Shown: positions 9,466-20,095 of the stretch, in pieces
Numbering within the stretch: the stretch's first letter is position 1
Layout: every line of letters begins with the position of its first letter
Source: Microbacterium sp. AK031
GTDB taxonomy: Bacteria > Actinomycetota > Actinomycetes > Actinomycetales > Microbacteriaceae
NCBI RefSeq assembly: GCF_024807145.1
Contig: NZ_JANUCA010000001.1
Span: forward strand, 806,001-870,000
Direction: 5' to 3'
DNA length: 64,000 bases
Translations under genes and position numbers: made by a program
The notes under the pieces: model-generated
Database searches by the model: none
Told to the model about the DNA's origin: nothing
Seen by the model: the letters and a program-made list of their open reading frames with translations, nothing else

Positions 9466-10382
9466 GCGCCGGCTCGGATCGTATCGTCGCCGCGGAAGCC
9501 GCGCCACCAGTCCGTCGCCTTCATCGGCGCCTTTCCGGCCGGCTGCACCCGCCGCACTTCGAGAGGCGTCGTGGCGGTGCCGATCAGCAGGGCGTGCGTG
9601 GTCGCGGCGATCTCACCGGGTGCCAGCGGCTCAGAGTCGACGGCCGGAGCGGCGTCGAGCACCTTCACCCGCAGCGCTCCGACGGTGGTGTGCGCACCGG
9701 GCTCCGGAGTCACTCCGCGGAAGCGCGAATAGATCTCTTCGACGGGAACGGTCCAGTCGAGCACGCCGTCCTCGAGCGTGAGCTTCGGCGCCAGCGACAC
9801 CTCGCCCTCCTGCGGCACGGCGACAGCGGTGCCGCTCGCGATGCCGGCGACGACCTCGGCGGTGAGGCCGGCACCGTCGTACGCGAGCACGTCGAGCACG
9901 ACGTCCGCGTTGGCATCGGGCGGCAACGGCACGACACGCGCACCGAATACGGCGCCGGCGTCCAGCGCGGGAACGAGCTGGAACACGCTCACCCCCAGCT
10001 CGGCGACCCCGGCGATGAGCGCGCGTTGCACGGGGGCAGCACCGCGCCAGGCCGGCAGAAGCGAGAAGTGCAGGTTGATCCAGCCGTGCTCGGGCGTCGA
10101 GAGCAGCGGCTCGCGGACGAGTCCGCCGTACGCGACGATGACGCCGAGCTCCGGCCGCAGCGCCGTGATGCGGCCGGTCGCCTCGTCATCCAACCGCGCG
10201 GCTTTGATGATCGGCAGGCCGAGTTCTTCAGCCGCCTGCGCCACCGGCGATGACGTCAGCACGCGCTTGCGCCCCAGTGGCGCATCCGGGCGCGTGACGA
10301 CGGCCACGACCTCGTGAGACGCCGCGAGCGTGCGCAGCGTGGGTATGGCGGCGGCCGGCGTGCCGGCGAAGACGAGTCGCAT
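9462..10382 (-). CDS. fmt: Methionyl-tRNA formyltransferase
   Basis: Formylates initiator Met-tRNA using 10-formyltetrahydrofolate. The 306-residue protein starts MRLVFAGTPAAAIPTL and carries the signature HFSLLPAWRGAAPVQRAL, with catalytic His. The C-terminal tRNA-binding domain includes GDDTIRAG near the end. No peptide deformylase gene is adjacent in this window. It lies 25 bp after priA and overlaps rsmB by four bases, matching the priA-fmt-rsmB-rpe order of many actinobacteria. Confidence 0.96.
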   Translation of the reverse strand: MRLVFAGTPAAAIPTLRTLAASHEVVAVVTRPDAPLGRKRVLTSSPVAQAAEELGLPIIKAARLDDEATGRITALRPELGVIVAYGGLVREPLLSTPEHGWINLHFSLLPAWRGAAPVQRALIAGVAELGVSVFQLVPALDAGAVFGARVVPLPPDANADVVLDVLAYDGAGLTAEVVAGIASGTAVAVPQEGEVSLAPKLTLEDGVLDWTVPVEEIYSRFRGVTPEPGAHTTVGALRVKVLDAAPAVDSEPLAPGEIAATTHALLIGTATTPLEVRRVQPAGKAPMKATDWWRGFRGDDTIRAGA

Positions 10383-10407
10383 GAAGGTTCTCCGGATGGA
10401 ATGGGTG

Positions 10408-12348
10408 TCACAGCTCAGGATCGAGGATATCGAGCCGAAGTGACAGCGGGCTGCGGTTGCTCTGACCTCGGCCTCGGCGGCGCTTGACCGCCTCGGCGAC
10501 GACGGCGGCGCGAAGGCTCGTCGCAACGGCGTTGCCCGCCGCGTACTCGAAGCGCACGAGAGCACGCACGCGGCCTTCGTCGCTCTCGATGGGCACGGGT
10601 CCGAGAATGGCGTCGGCGGGCAGTGGCAGCGCTCGGAGGTCGGCCAGAGCGCGGTCGACGGATGCCGGCAGTCCCTCGACGAGCGCGACGCGAGCGGCCG
10701 GGGGCATGTGCAGCGGAGCGCGCTCCTCGAGTTCTGAGCGTGCATAGCCGGCCTGGTTCCACGTGGCCAGCGCCCGGCCGACAGGGCCGTCGACGCCGAC
10801 GAGGTGGATGGGCGCGCCGGGAGCTGCCAGGGCGGCGGCGTTCGACCACCAGCGCAGGCACGACTCCCCGACGCGCAGATCGGGCGCCTGCAGCATCCTC
10901 GTGCCGTCGAGGAGCACGACGGCACGGTATCCGCCGTCGGCGACCGGCTCGGCGCCGCGGGTCGCGACCACGAGAGCAGGCTTGTCGGACACCTGCTCCA
11001 CCGGATGAGCACCATCGGCGATGATCACACGGATGCCGGGGAACGCGCGGCCGAGCTCGTCGGCGGTCCGCTCACTGCCAGAGGACGCGAGCCGCAGCTT
11101 CGTCGAGGAGCATGAAGGGCATGCCCACGCTCGCGCCGAGCGTCCGCACCATCCGCACACCGGCACGGCGCCGCGATGCCTCGCGCCGAGCGGACCGCCG
11201 CACGGTTGGCAGCGCGCCGGAGCACGGCATTCGGCGCAGACGAGGGTCGGCGAGAATCCGGGGCGTGAGACCTGCACCAGCACCGGGCCCTCTTCCGTGG
11301 CCCTCCGCGCTGCGCCGAACGCACTGGAGTGCACTCGCTGCGCCGGCTGCTCCATCTCCTGCGGTGTGCTCAGCACGACCTTGGGCAGCACACGCCTCGC
11401 GGCATGGATGTCCTTCAGCCAGCCGCGCGCCACGAGACGCTCGGCGTCTGTCGTACGGGTATGCCCGGCGAGCATCAGGGCCGAGCTCTCCTGCTCCTGT
11501 CGCAGCAGCGCGGCGTCGCGCGCGTGCACGTACGGGGCGAGCGGCTCCCCGAGCAGCGAATCGCCATCGTCCCAGATCGCGACCAGCCCTGCCTGTACCG
11601 GCGAGTAGACCGCAGAGCGGTTGCCGACCACGACGCAGGGCGCATCTTCCAGAGTGCGCAGAAACGCGCGATACCGATCGGGGTTGGTCTGTCGGGAGTC
11701 GTGCCGCACGATCGCCTCGGCAGGAAGGAACGACTCCAGCGTGTTCAGCAATCGGTCGACGTCACGATGATCCGGCACGACGAGGATCGTGGAGCGACCG
11801 GATGCCAGCATCCGTGTCGCGGCCGCGGCAAGCAGCTCGGTCCACCGCAGAACGCCATCGCGAACGCCGGGAATCGCCTCGACAGCGGCGCGTTCACCGG
11901 TGTCGAGCGCGGCGGTGAGAGCGTCGTACTCCGCGAGCACGGCATCGGCGCGCTCGACCGCGGCCGGCACAGGCACCGCTGCCTCGGCATCGCCTTTCCA
12001 TGCCTTCTCGACGCGCACCTGCCGCTTCGGGATGACGAGCCGGAGGATGTCGCTCGCTGAACCGGCCGCGCGATCCGCCGTCCTGCGGGCAAGACGGTAG
12101 AGCCGCTCCGGGAGCACCGCAGCGGTGGAGACGACCGTCTCGACCGTGGAGAGCGGGCGCTCGGCGTCATTCTCCTCCGCGATCTCGACCACGTACGCGT
12201 CGATCATCCGCCCGGCGGTGCGCAGCGGCACGCGCACGCGTACGCCGACCGGCACCTCGCCGAGCTCTTCGGGCAGTGCGTAGTCGAACAGGCGATCCAG
12301 CTGCGGCAGCGGAGAGTCCAGCAGCACCCTCGCGATGCGCCGGCTCAA
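10408..12348 (-). CDS. priA: PriA-like primosomal protein N', degenerate (no helicase motifs)
   Basis: Replication-restart protein of the actinobacterial PriA type. The 646-residue product has the N-terminal DNA-binding domain (about 1-100) and an intact double zinc-binding module of four CxxC pairs: Cys371/374, 380/383, 398/401 and 410/413. The expected Walker A motif (GxTGSGKT) is missing, and the Walker B/DEAH position reads WDDGDS. This agrees with the known actinobacterial family, which is predicted not to act as a helicase. It is therefore probably a structural loader rather than a motor. It lies between metK (43 bp upstream) and fmt. Confidence 0.9.
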   Translation of the reverse strand: MSRRIARVLLDSPLPQLDRLFDYALPEELGEVPVGVRVRVPLRTAGRMIDAYVVEIAEENDAERPLSTVETVVSTAAVLPERLYRLARRTADRAAGSASDILRLVIPKRQVRVEKAWKGDAEAAVPVPAAVERADAVLAEYDALTAALDTGERAAVEAIPGVRDGVLRWTELLAAAATRMLASGRSTILVVPDHRDVDRLLNTLESFLPAEAIVRHDSRQTNPDRYRAFLRTLEDAPCVVVGNRSAVYSPVQAGLVAIWDDGDSLLGEPLAPYVHARDAALLRQEQESSALMLAGHTRTTDAERLVARGWLKDIHAARRVLPKVVLSTPQEMEQPAQRVHSSAFGAARRATEEGPVLVQVSRPGFSPTLVCAECRAPARCQPCGGPLGARHRGAVPVCGWCGRSARAWACPSCSSTKLRLASSGSERTADELGRAFPGIRVIIADGAHPVEQVSDKPALVVATRGAEPVADGGYRAVVLLDGTRMLQAPDLRVGESCLRWWSNAAALAAPGAPIHLVGVDGPVGRALATWNQAGYARSELEERAPLHMPPAARVALVEGLPASVDRALADLRALPLPADAILGPVPIESDEGRVRALVRFEYAAGNAVATSLRAAVVAEAVKRRRGRGQSNRSPLSLRLDILDPEL

Positions 12349-12391
12349 CGCCGGGCTCCGCGCGTGGGCATCCGCGCCCCGCGCCCGTGCA

Positions 12392-13588
12392 TCAGAGTCC
12401 GGCTGCGCGGCGGAGCTCGTCGGCGCGGTCCGTGCGCTCCCAGGTGAAGTCCGCGAGCTCCCGGCCGAAGTGGCCGTACGCCGCGGTCTGACGATAGATC
12501 GGACGCAGCAGGTCGAGCTGCTCGATGATCGCCTGCGGGCGCAGGTCGAACACCTGACGGATCGCCTCCGTGATCACCTCGTTCGAGACCTTGCCGGTGC
12601 CGAAGGTCTCGACGTAGAGGCCGACGGGGCGCGCGACGCCGATCGCGTAGGCGACCTGAACCTCGAGCCGCTCGGCGAGTCCGGCGGCGACAGCGTTCTT
12701 GGCGACCCAGCGCATGGCATAGGCACCTGAACGGTCGACCTTGGACGGGTCTTTGCCGCTGAAGGCCCCACCGCCGTGGCGCGCCGCGCCTCCGTACGTG
12801 TCGATGATGATCTTGCGACCGGTCAGCCCGGCATCGCCCTTCGGTCCGCCGGTGACGAAGGGTCCTGCGGGGTTGATGAAGTAGCGGTCGTCGGTCGGCA
12901 TCTCGAGCCCTGTGCCCTCGAGCACCGGGTCGATGACGAGTCGGCGCACCTGCTCCTTGAGCTCATCCTGCGAGATATCGGGATGGTGCTGCGTCGAGAG
13001 CACGACGGCGTCGATGGTCTTGGGTGTGAAGCCCTCGTAGCCGAGCGTGACCTGCGTCTTGCCGTCGGGTCGCAGATATGCGAGTTCGCCGGAGCGACGC
13101 ACCTCGGTGAGCCGTTCGGCGATGCGGTGCGCCGTGTGACCTGCCATGGGCATGAACTCGGGCGTCTCGATCGTCGCGAACCCGAACATGATGCCCTGGT
13201 CGCCGGCGCCCAGTCCGTCGAGCGCGTCGACGGAACTGCCGTCGCGCTGCTCCCGCGCCTGATCGACGCCGTGCGCGATGTCGCTGGACTGCTCCCCCAC
13301 CGAGACGCTGACGCCGCAGGAGTCGCCGTCGAAGCCCGTCTCACTCGAGGTGTAACCGATCCCGTTCACGACCTGTCGGACGATCGTGGGGATGTCGACG
13401 TACGCCTCGGTACGGATCTCGCCTGCGACATGCACAAGGCCCGTGGTGACCAGGGTCTCCACGGCGACACGTGATCCGGTGTCCTGGGCGATCAGACCGT
13501 CGAGGATGCTGTCGGAGATCTGGTCGCAGATCTTGTCCGGGTGCCCCTCGGTGACGGACTCAGAGGTGAAAAGGCGCAGTGCGCTCAT
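12392..13588 (-). CDS. metK: S-adenosylmethionine synthetase
   Basis: Forms S-adenosylmethionine from methionine and ATP. The 398-residue protein has [13 protein letters not shown] (ATP- and metal-binding His), [10 protein letters not shown] and the P-loop-like [16 protein letters not shown]. The ATG at 13588 gives the normal N-terminus [15 protein letters not shown] six codons earlier (13606) would overlap the rpoZ stop as GTGA and is a possible alternative. In M. tuberculosis coaBC sits between rpoZ and metK; here the two genes almost touch. Confidence 0.96.
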   Translation of the reverse strand: MSALRLFTSESVTEGHPDKICDQISDSILDGLIAQDTGSRVAVETLVTTGLVHVAGEIRTEAYVDIPTIVRQVVNGIGYTSSETGFDGDSCGVSVSVGEQSSDIAHGVDQAREQRDGSSVDALDGLGAGDQGIMFGFATIETPEFMPMAGHTAHRIAERLTEVRRSGELAYLRPDGKTQVTLGYEGFTPKTIDAVVLSTQHHPDISQDELKEQVRRLVIDPVLEGTGLEMPTDDRYFINPAGPFVTGGPKGDAGLTGRKIIIDTYGGAARHGGGAFSGKDPSKVDRSGAYAMRWVAKNAVAAGLAERLEVQVAYAIGVARPVGLYVETFGTGKVSNEVITEAIRQVFDLRPQAIIEQLDLLRPIYRQTAAYGHFGRELADFTWERTDRADELRRAAGL

Positions 13589-13602
13589 CGAGGAAGCTGC
13601 CT

Positions 13603-13860
13603 TCACTCAGCGTGGCGAAGGCGCAGCTTGTCCTCGTTGATCTCGTGGAGCGCGATGGTGAGCGGCTTGTCCTCGACAGACGAATCCACCAGCGGTCCGA
13701 CGTTGTCGAAGAGGTTGCCCTCGTGGAGGTCGGCGTAGTAGTCGTTGATCTGACGCGCGCGCTTGGATGCGTAGATGACCAGCTCGTACTTCGACTCGAC
13801 GCGGTCGAGCAGGTTGTCGATCGGCGGGTCGATGATGCCCTTGGTGTGGTGTCCGGCCAT
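13603..13860 (-). CDS. rpoZ: RNA polymerase omega subunit
   Basis: Small subunit that helps assemble and stabilise RNA polymerase around beta prime. The 85-residue protein starts [18 protein letters not shown] and contains the omega signature [20 protein letters not shown]. It ends with an acidic-basic tail ([13 protein letters not shown]). It follows the IHF-gmk gene after 65 bp, the usual actinobacterial neighbour. A GGAGGT ribosome-binding site is seen just before the ATG at 13860. Confidence 0.96.
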   Translation of the reverse strand: MAGHHTKGIIDPPIDNLLDRVESKYELVIYASKRARQINDYYADLHEGNLFDNVGPLVDSSVEDKPLTIALHEINEDKLRLRHAE

Positions 13861-13925
13861 GGTGGGACCTCCAGATCAGGCGACGGGTTCGTCGCGAAGT
13901 CGAATCGGCAGGCGCGCGAATACCC

Positions 13926-14831
13926 TCAGCGCGCAGTCGCCTCGGACAATTCTACGACCTCGCGAGCGGCAGTGGCGACGTCCTCGTTCACAATGCGGTA
14001 ATCGAACTCGCTCTGAGCCGCCAATTCGATCTTCGCGGTGCGCAGTCTGCGCGCCCGCTCCTCCTCGTCCTCGGTGCCGCGACCGACCAATCGATGGACC
14101 AATTCGTCCCATGAGGGCGGCAGCAGGAAGATGAGCGTCGCAGACGGCTCTGCCGCGCGCACCTGGCGCGCTCCCTGAAGATCGATCTCGAGAAGCACGG
14201 TCTTGCCCTCGGAGAGCGCCTTGTCGATCGGGGCGCGGGGCGTGCCGTAGCGGGAGCGGTTGTGCACGACGGCGTGCTCCAGCAGGGCGTCTTCGGCGAT
14301 CATCCGATCGAACTCGGCGTCGTCCACGAAGAAGTAGTGCACGCCGTCGATCTCTCCCGGGCGTGGCGGCCTCGTGGTCGCGGAGATCGAAAGGTGGATA
14401 TCGGGGTGGTTCTCGCGGATATGAGCGGCGACGGTGCCCTTGCCGACGGCCGTCGGGCCCGCAAGAACCAGCAGCCGGCTCCGTCCTGAGCGCGGGCTCT
14501 GCAGCGGGAAGCGCTCATCGAGCCAATGGCGGAGGGTGACGCGCTGACGCACGCCGAGCCCACCAAGGCGCTTGACCGGCGAGATGTCGAGTTCGACGAG
14601 GATCCGGTCGCGCTTGCCGACGCCGATCGCGGGAAGCGCGAGCAGGAAATCGGTGATGCGCATTGAGCCGGCAACGGACTCCGCGTCGGCGAACGCCTGC
14701 GCGGCGACGATCTGCGGAGCGACGACTCTCGTGGTCAGATCGCGTTTGAGCGACGCTCTCGCACGGCGTCGTTCGACAGCGCGTCGCGCGGCGGCCGCGC
14801 GGTCGACTTCGGGAACGCGGCGTTCAGACAT
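13926..14831 (-). CDS. gmk: Fusion of mycobacterial-type integration host factor (mIHF) and guanylate kinase
   Basis: A 301-residue two-domain protein. Residues 1 to about 110 match the mIHF family of nucleoid proteins: a basic helix (RRAVERRRARASLKRDL), LALPAIGVGK and the DNA-binding segment DISPVKRLGGLGVRQR. From about residue 118 it is a complete guanylate kinase (GMP to GDP), with P-loop GPTAVGKG at 125-132, the GMP-binding SATTRPPRPGE and Y(F)FVDD, and the lid region RGTEDEEERARR. In mycobacteria mihF and gmk are two adjacent genes; here they form one frame with no stop or usable internal start at the junction. The start overlaps pyrF by eight bases. The kinase role is secure; that the IHF half still binds DNA is inferred. 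Confidence 0.93.
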   Translation of the reverse strand: MSERRVPEVDRAAAARRAVERRRARASLKRDLTTRVVAPQIVAAQAFADAESVAGSMRITDFLLALPAIGVGKRDRILVELDISPVKRLGGLGVRQRVTLRHWLDERFPLQSPRSGRSRLLVLAGPTAVGKGTVAAHIRENHPDIHLSISATTRPPRPGEIDGVHYFFVDDAEFDRMIAEDALLEHAVVHNRSRYGTPRAPIDKALSEGKTVLLEIDLQGARQVRAAEPSATLIFLLPPSWDELVHRLVGRGTEDEEERARRLRTAKIELAAQSEFDYRIVNEDVATAAREVVELSEATAR

Positions 14832-15669
14832 TCAGTGCCTCCCGGTACTCCGCGGCGCGGGCGTCGATGGCTGCGATGAGCGCGTCGGGGCCAGCCGAGA
14901 GGATGCTGCGGCTCTCGGAGGCGATGACCATCGAGGCGTGCGTGCCGAATCGTGCGAGGAGATCACCGGGACCGGCTCCCTGTGCACCGAATCCCGGCCC
15001 GAGGATCGGTGCGGCCGGCGTGAACGCGGCGATGCCGGCATCCGTCCAGTCCACTGTCGCACCGATCACGAAACCCAGGCTGGCCCATTCACCGTCCGTT
15101 GTCGAGCGCGCGCTGCGTGAGCTGACCTCATCGATGATCGCGGCGGATACGGTCTGCGCGTCCGTCGAACGTGCGCGCTGCACGGCGCTCGCCTCAGGGT
15201 TGCTCGTCGCAGCGAGCACGAAGACGCCTTTGCCCGATCCTTCGGCGAGAGCGAATGTGCTCTCTAGTGCACCGACGCCGAGGAACGGGTTCACCGTGAG
15301 CGCGTCCGCCTCCAGCGGCGACCCCGGTGTGAGCCACGCCGCGGCGTATGCGTCCATCGTCGTGTCGATGTCGCCGCGTTTCGCATCGGCGATCACGACG
15401 AGGTCTGCGGCGCGTGCGGCGGCGAGCACCTCCTCCAGCGCGGCGAACCCCGCGGATCCGAAGCGCTCGAAGAACGACACCTGCGGCTTCACGGCGGCGA
15501 TGCGCCCTGCCGCGGCATCCACGGTTCGAAGCCCGAACTCGCGAGCTCCGGCGGCGGAATCATCGAGCCCCCAGGAGGCCAGGAGCGCCCGGTGCGGGTC
15601 GATTCCCACGCAGAGCGGCCCATGGGCGCTCAGCGCAGCCCTGATCCGCTCCCCGAATCGTCCGCTCAC
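14824..15669 (-). CDS. pyrF: Orotidine 5'-phosphate decarboxylase (type 2)
   Basis: Final step of UMP synthesis: decarboxylation of OMP. The 281-residue protein is of the longer type-2 (mycobacterial/Myxococcus) subfamily and carries the catalytic pattern [11 protein letters not shown] (Asp-Lys-x-x-Asp). It also has CVGIDPH near the N-terminus and GPGFGAQGA towards the C-terminus. It overlaps carB by four bases and the IHF-gmk gene by eight, so it is the last pyrimidine gene of the operon. Confidence 0.95.
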   Translation of the reverse strand: MSGRFGERIRAALSAHGPLCVGIDPHRALLASWGLDDSAAGAREFGLRTVDAAAGRIAAVKPQVSFFERFGSAGFAALEEVLAAARAADLVVIADAKRGDIDTTMDAYAAAWLTPGSPLEADALTVNPFLGVGALESTFALAEGSGKGVFVLAATSNPEASAVQRARSTDAQTVSAAIIDEVSSRSARSTTDGEWASLGFVIGATVDWTDAGIAAFTPAAPILGPGFGAQGAGPGDLLARFGTHASMVIASESRSILSAGPDALIAAIDARAAEYREALNV

Positions 15670-18600
15670 AGAGCTGCCTCGCGGTCGATCGCGTACTCCT
15701 GCAGGCTCTTGACCTCGAAGCTCTCATCGGCGGCGTCCATACCGCTGACGGCGGCACCGAGAACAGCCATCGTCGTGAACAGCGCTTTGTCTGCGGCGAC
15801 TGCCGCGGCGCGGATCTCATATCCGTCCGCTCGCGCGGCCCCGCCGGAGGGCGTGTTCACGATGATGTCGATCTCGCCGTCGTTGATGAGGTCGACGATG
15901 TTCTGCTCGCCGTTCTCGAGCGTCTCGCTGTACTTCGACACCACGGTGACGGCGATGCCGTTACGCGACAGGATCTCGGCGGTTCCCTCTGTGGCGACGA
16001 GGTTGAATCCGAGCTGCTGCAGGCGGTGCGCGGGCAGGATCACAGCGCGCTTGTCCGCGTCGGCGACCGAGATGAACACCGTGCCTGAGGTCGGCATCCC
16101 GCCGTATGCCGCTGCCTGGCTCTTCGCGAACGCGGTCGGGAAGTCCTTGTCGATGCCCATGACCTCGCCGGTCGAGCGCATCTCCGGGCCCAGCACGGAG
16201 TCGACGATCTTGCCGTCCTTGGTGCGGAACCGCTTGAACGGCAGCACCGCCTCTTTGACGGCGACCGGCGCACCGAGCGGCACGCGCGATCCATCGGAGA
16301 TCGGCAGCAGGCCCTCGTTCTTGAGCTCGTCGATCGTGGCGCCGACCATGATGCGGCTCGCGGCCTTCGCCAGCGGGATGCCGAGCGCCTTCGAGACGAA
16401 CGGCACCGTGCGGCTGGCGCGAGGGTTCGCCTCGATGACGTAGAGCACGCCGGCGCTGATCGCGAACTGCACGTTCAGCAGGCCGCGCACGCCGACGCCC
16501 TCGGCGATCGCGAGGGTCGCGATGCGAATGCGGTCGATGTCGCTGCGTCCGAGCGAGATGGGGGGCAGCGTGCAGCTGGAGTCGCCGGAGTGGATGCCGG
16601 CCTCTTCGAGGTGCTCCATCACTCCGCCGATGTACAGCTCGTTCCCGTCGTAGAGCGCGTCGACGTCGAGTTCGATCGCGTCGTCGAGGAAGCGGTCGAC
16701 CAGCAGCGGGGTTCCTGGGCCGACGATGACCTCGCCTGCCGTGCGCACGAAGTAGTCGCGCAGGCTCGCGGTGTCGTACACGATCTCCATGCCGCGTCCG
16801 CCGAGCACGAAGCTCGGGCGCACCAGCACGGGGTAACCGATGTCCTCGGCGATGACGACCGCACCCTCCACGTCGGTGGCCGTGCCGTGACGCGGAGCGA
16901 CGAGGCCCGCGGAGTTCAGCAGCTGTGAGAACAGCTCGCGCTCCTCGGCGATGTCGATCGCTTCAGGGCTCGTGCCGAGGACGGTGTAGCCGGCCGCTTC
17001 GATGCCCTTCGCGAGCCCGAGGGGGGTCTGACCGCCGAGCTGGCAGACGACGCCGAGGATGGTGCCGCTCGCGGCTTCCGCGTCGAGCACCTCGAGCACG
17101 TCCTCAAGGGTGAGCGGCTCGAAGTACAGCCGGTCGGAGGTGTCGTAGTCGGTGGAGACGGTCTCGGGGTTGCAGTTGACCATCACGGTCTCGTAGCCGG
17201 CGTCGGACAGCGCGAACGACGCGTGCACGCAGGAGTAGTCGAACTCGACGCCCTGGCCGATGCGGTTCGGACCCGAGCCGATGATGACGACCTTGGTGCG
17301 GTCCGACGGCGCGACCTCGGTCTCGAAGTCGTAGCTCGAGTAGTGGTACGGCGTGAGTGCGGGGAACTCCCCCGCGCATGTGTCGACCGTCTTGTAGACA
17401 GGACGGATGCCGAGGCCGTGGCGGACGCCGCGCACCTCGGCCTCGTCGATGCCGCGGATCTGGGCGAGCTGCGCGTCGGAGAAGCCATGCTCCTTCGCGT
17501 AGCGGAGCGTGTCGGCATCGAGCGCAGCGGCGTTGCGGACTGTCTCGGCGACCTCGTTGATCAGCACGATCTGGTCGAGGAACCACGGATCGATGGCGGT
17601 GGCATCGAACGCCTGCTCGATCGTCGCGCCCTTGCGCAGCGCCTGCTGCAGCACGACGATGCGGCCATCGGTCGGGGTCTTCGCGATCTCGAGCAGCTCC
17701 GCGGCCGTGCGTGTCTCCTCGCCCCAGTGGAAGCTGGAGCCGCGCTTCTCGAGCGAGCGGAGGGCCTTCTGCAGCGCCGTAGCGTAGTTGCGGCCGATCG
17801 CCATGGCCTCACCGACCGACTTCATGGTGGTGGTCAGCCTCGTGTCCGCAGCCGGGAACTTCTCGAACGCGAAGCGCGGCACCTTGACGACCACGTAGTC
17901 GAGCGTGGGCTCGAAGCTCGCAGGGGTGACACCGGTGATGTCGTTCGGGATCTCGTCGAGGCGGTAGCCGAGCGCGAGCTTGGCGGCGAGCTTGGCGATC
18001 GGGAATCCGGTGGCCTTCGAAGCCAGGGCGCTGGAGCGCGAGACGCGGGGGTTCATCTCGATCACGATGATGCGGCCGTCGGCCGGGTCGATCGCGAACT
18101 GGATGTTGCAGCCGCCGGTGTCGACGCCCACGGCGCGGATGATGTCGATGCCGATGTCGCGCAGCTTCTGGTACTCGCGATCGGTCAGCGTGAGTGCGGG
18201 GGCGACTGTGATGGAGTCGCCGGTGTGCACGCCCACGGCGTCGACGTTCTCGATGGAGCACACGACGACCGTGTTGTCTGCGGTGTCGCGCATGAGCTCG
18301 AGCTCGTACTCCTTCCAGCCGAGGATCGACTCTTCGAGGAGCACCTCGCTGGTCGGCGAGTCGTGAAGGCCTGCACCCGCCATGCGGCGGAGGTCCTTCT
18401 CGTCGTAGGCGAAGCCGGAGCCGAGACCTCCCATGGTGAAGCTCGGACGCACGACGAGCGGATAGCCCAGCTCATCGGCTGCCGCGAGAACCTCGTCCAT
18501 GGTGTGGGCGATGCGGCTCTTCGCGACGTCTGCACCGGCGTCGAGCACCAGCTGCTTGAAGATCTGACGATCCTCGCCTTTGTTGATCGCCTCGAAGCTG

Positions 18601-18953
18601 GCGCCGATCAGCTCGACGTCGTACTTCTCCAGGATGCCGTGGTTGTGCAGTTCGATCGCGGCGTTCAGCGCTGTCTGGCCGCCGAGCGTCGGAAGGATCG
18701 CATCGGGCTTCTCCTTGGCGATGATCGTCTCGATGACCTGCCACGTGATCGGCTCGATGTACGTCGCGTCCGCGAAGTCCGGGTCGGTCATGATCGTGGC
18801 CGGGTTGGAGTTGACGAGGATGACGCGGACGCCCTCCTCGCGCAGTACGCGGCACGCCTGGGTTCCGGAGTAGTCGAACTCGCAGGCCTGGCCGATCACG
18901 ATCGGGCCGGATCCGATGACGAGGACGGATTTGATGTCGTCGCGCTTTGGCAT
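15666..18953 (-). CDS. carB: Carbamoyl-phosphate synthase, large subunit
   Basis: Ammonia-dependent synthetase half of carbamoyl phosphate synthase, feeding both pyrimidine and arginine synthesis. The 1095-residue length is normal and shows the internal duplication. Two ATP-grasp halves each open with a VIGSGP(I/N) nucleotide loop, [14 protein letters not shown] at the N-terminus and [14 protein letters not shown] near residue 560, and end with an [10 protein letters not shown] or EANPRASRT motif. The C-terminal ~150 residues are the MGS-like allosteric domain. The start ATG shares one base with the carA stop (TAATG). Confidence 0.97.
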   Translation of the reverse strand: MPKRDDIKSVLVIGSGPIVIGQACEFDYSGTQACRVLREEGVRVILVNSNPATIMTDPDFADATYIEPITWQVIETIIAKEKPDAILPTLGGQTALNAAIELHNHGILEKYDVELIGASFEAINKGEDRQIFKQLVLDAGADVAKSRIAHTMDEVLAAADELGYPLVVRPSFTMGGLGSGFAYDEKDLRRMAGAGLHDSPTSEVLLEESILGWKEYELELMRDTADNTVVVCSIENVDAVGVHTGDSITVAPALTLTDREYQKLRDIGIDIIRAVGVDTGGCNIQFAIDPADGRIIVIEMNPRVSRSSALASKATGFPIAKLAAKLALGYRLDEIPNDITGVTPASFEPTLDYVVVKVPRFAFEKFPAADTRLTTTMKSVGEAMAIGRNYATALQKALRSLEKRGSSFHWGEETRTAAELLEIAKTPTDGRIVVLQQALRKGATIEQAFDATAIDPWFLDQIVLINEVAETVRNAAALDADTLRYAKEHGFSDAQLAQIRGIDEAEVRGVRHGLGIRPVYKTVDTCAGEFPALTPYHYSSYDFETEVAPSDRTKVVIIGSGPNRIGQGVEFDYSCVHASFALSDAGYETVMVNCNPETVSTDYDTSDRLYFEPLTLEDVLEVLDAEAASGTILGVVCQLGGQTPLGLAKGIEAAGYTVLGTSPEAIDIAEERELFSQLLNSAGLVAPRHGTATDVEGAVVIAEDIGYPVLVRPSFVLGGRGMEIVYDTASLRDYFVRTAGEVIVGPGTPLLVDRFLDDAIELDVDALYDGNELYIGGVMEHLEEAGIHSGDSSCTLPPISLGRSDIDRIRIATLAIAEGVGVRGLLNVQFAISAGVLYVIEANPRASRTVPFVSKALGIPLAKAASRIMVGATIDELKNEGLLPISDGSRVPLGAPVAVKEAVLPFKRFRTKDGKIVDSVLGPEMRSTGEVMGIDKDFPTAFAKSQAAAYGGMPTSGTVFISVADADKRAVILPAHRLQQLGFNLVATEGTAEILSRNGIAVTVVSKYSETLENGEQNIVDLINDGEIDIIVNTPSGGAARADGYEIRAAAVAADKALFTTMAVLGAAVSGMDAADESFEVKSLQEYAIDREAAL

Positions 18954-20095
18954 TACTTGGCGTCCTTCACAGTCGCGACGACCAGGTCGCGGAAGCGGTC
19001 GAAGAGGTAGTTGGCGTCGTGCGGACCGGCGGCGGCCTCGGGGTGGTACTGCACAGAGAAGGCCGGGATGTCGAGGGCGCGAAGCCCTTCGACCACGTTG
19101 TCGTTGAGGCCGATGTGGCTGACCTCCACCTTGCCGTAGCCGTTCGGGCTGTCGAAGGTGCCCTCCAGGGGCGCCTCCACCGCGAAGCCGTGGTTGTGCG
19201 CGGTGATCTCGACCTTGCCAGTGGTCTTGTCGAGCACGGGCTGGTTGATGCCGCGGTGGCCGAACGGGAGCTTGTAGGTGCCGAGGCCGAGGGCGCGCCC
19301 GAGCAGCTGGTTGCCGAAGCAGATGCCGAAGAAGGGCAGGCCTTCATCGAGCACGTTGCGCAGCAGAGCGACGTGATCGCCGGATGCCGCCGGATCACCG
19401 GGCCCGTTCGAATAGAACACGGCGACGGGTTCGATCGCAAGGATGTCCTGGATCGTCGCGGATTGCGGCAGTACGTGCACCTCGAAGCCGCGGCCTGCCA
19501 GATTGTCGATGGTGGCCTGCTTCACACCGAGGTCGAGCACTGCGAGATTGCCGATGCGCTCCCCTACCGGCATCGTGACCGTGGTGACGTCGACCGAAAC
19601 CTGGGCCGAGAGGTTCTGGCCGCTCATCTCGGGAGCCTGCTGCACGAGGCGCAGCTGCTCGTCAGCATCCAGCGCAGCATCCGCTCCGGAGAAGACGCCG
19701 CCCCTCATCGAACCGGCGGAGCGGATGTGGCGTGTGATCGAGCGGGTGTCGATGCCGCTGATGCCGATGATGCCGTCGCGGACGAGGATCTCGTCCAGCG
19801 ATGCGTTCGCACGCCAGTTCGACACCACGCGAGAGGGATCGCGCACGATGTAGCCGGCGACCCAGATGCGGCGCGACTCGGTGTCTTCATCGTTCATTCC
19901 GGTGTTGCCGATGTGGGGCGCGGTCTGCAGCACGATCTGGCCGGCGTAGGACGGATCGGTCAGTGTTTCCTGGTACCCGCTCATGCCGGTAGAGAAGACG
20001 ACCTCACCGAGTGTGGTGCCCCGTGCGCCGTAGGCGCGGCCCGTGTGGCGGGTGCCGTCTTCGAGGACGAGGACGGCGGGATCTGGGAGTGTCAT
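18953..20095 (-). CDS. carA: Carbamoyl-phosphate synthase, small (glutaminase) subunit
   Basis: Provides ammonia to CarB by hydrolysing glutamine. The 380-residue protein has the N-terminal CarA domain ([25 protein letters not shown]). The class I glutamine amidotransferase domain has nucleophile Cys in [12 protein letters not shown] and the His/Glu pair in [12 protein letters not shown]. The ATG at 20095 was chosen from the conserved N-terminus; the frame remains open upstream through the preceding gene. It overlaps the PH-like gene by four bases. Confidence 0.97.
   Translation of the reverse strand: MTLPDPAVLVLEDGTRHTGRAYGARGTTLGEVVFSTGMSGYQETLTDPSYAGQIVLQTAPHIGNTGMNDEDTESRRIWVAGYIVRDPSRVVSNWRANASLDEILVRDGIIGISGIDTRSITRHIRSAGSMRGGVFSGADAALDADEQLRLVQQAPEMSGQNLSAQVSVDVTTVTMPVGERIGNLAVLDLGVKQATIDNLAGRGFEVHVLPQSATIQDILAIEPVAVFYSNGPGDPAASGDHVALLRNVLDEGLPFFGICFGNQLLGRALGLGTYKLPFGHRGINQPVLDKTTGKVEITAHNHGFAVEAPLEGTFDSPNGYGKVEVSHIGLNDNVVEGLRALDIPAFSVQYHPEAAAGPHDANYLFDRFRDLVVATVKDAK

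Noticed and set aside
17223-19010. A long open frame on the plus strand (595 codons) opposite carB and carA
   Set aside because: It is antisense to two perfectly conserved enzymes, has no recognisable domain, and its biased composition (Asp, Glu, Arg, Val, Leu) is what the mirror frame of high-GC genes gives. The same applies to the plus-strand frames at 2037-3431, 23536-25101, 25138-26952 and 28868-30256.
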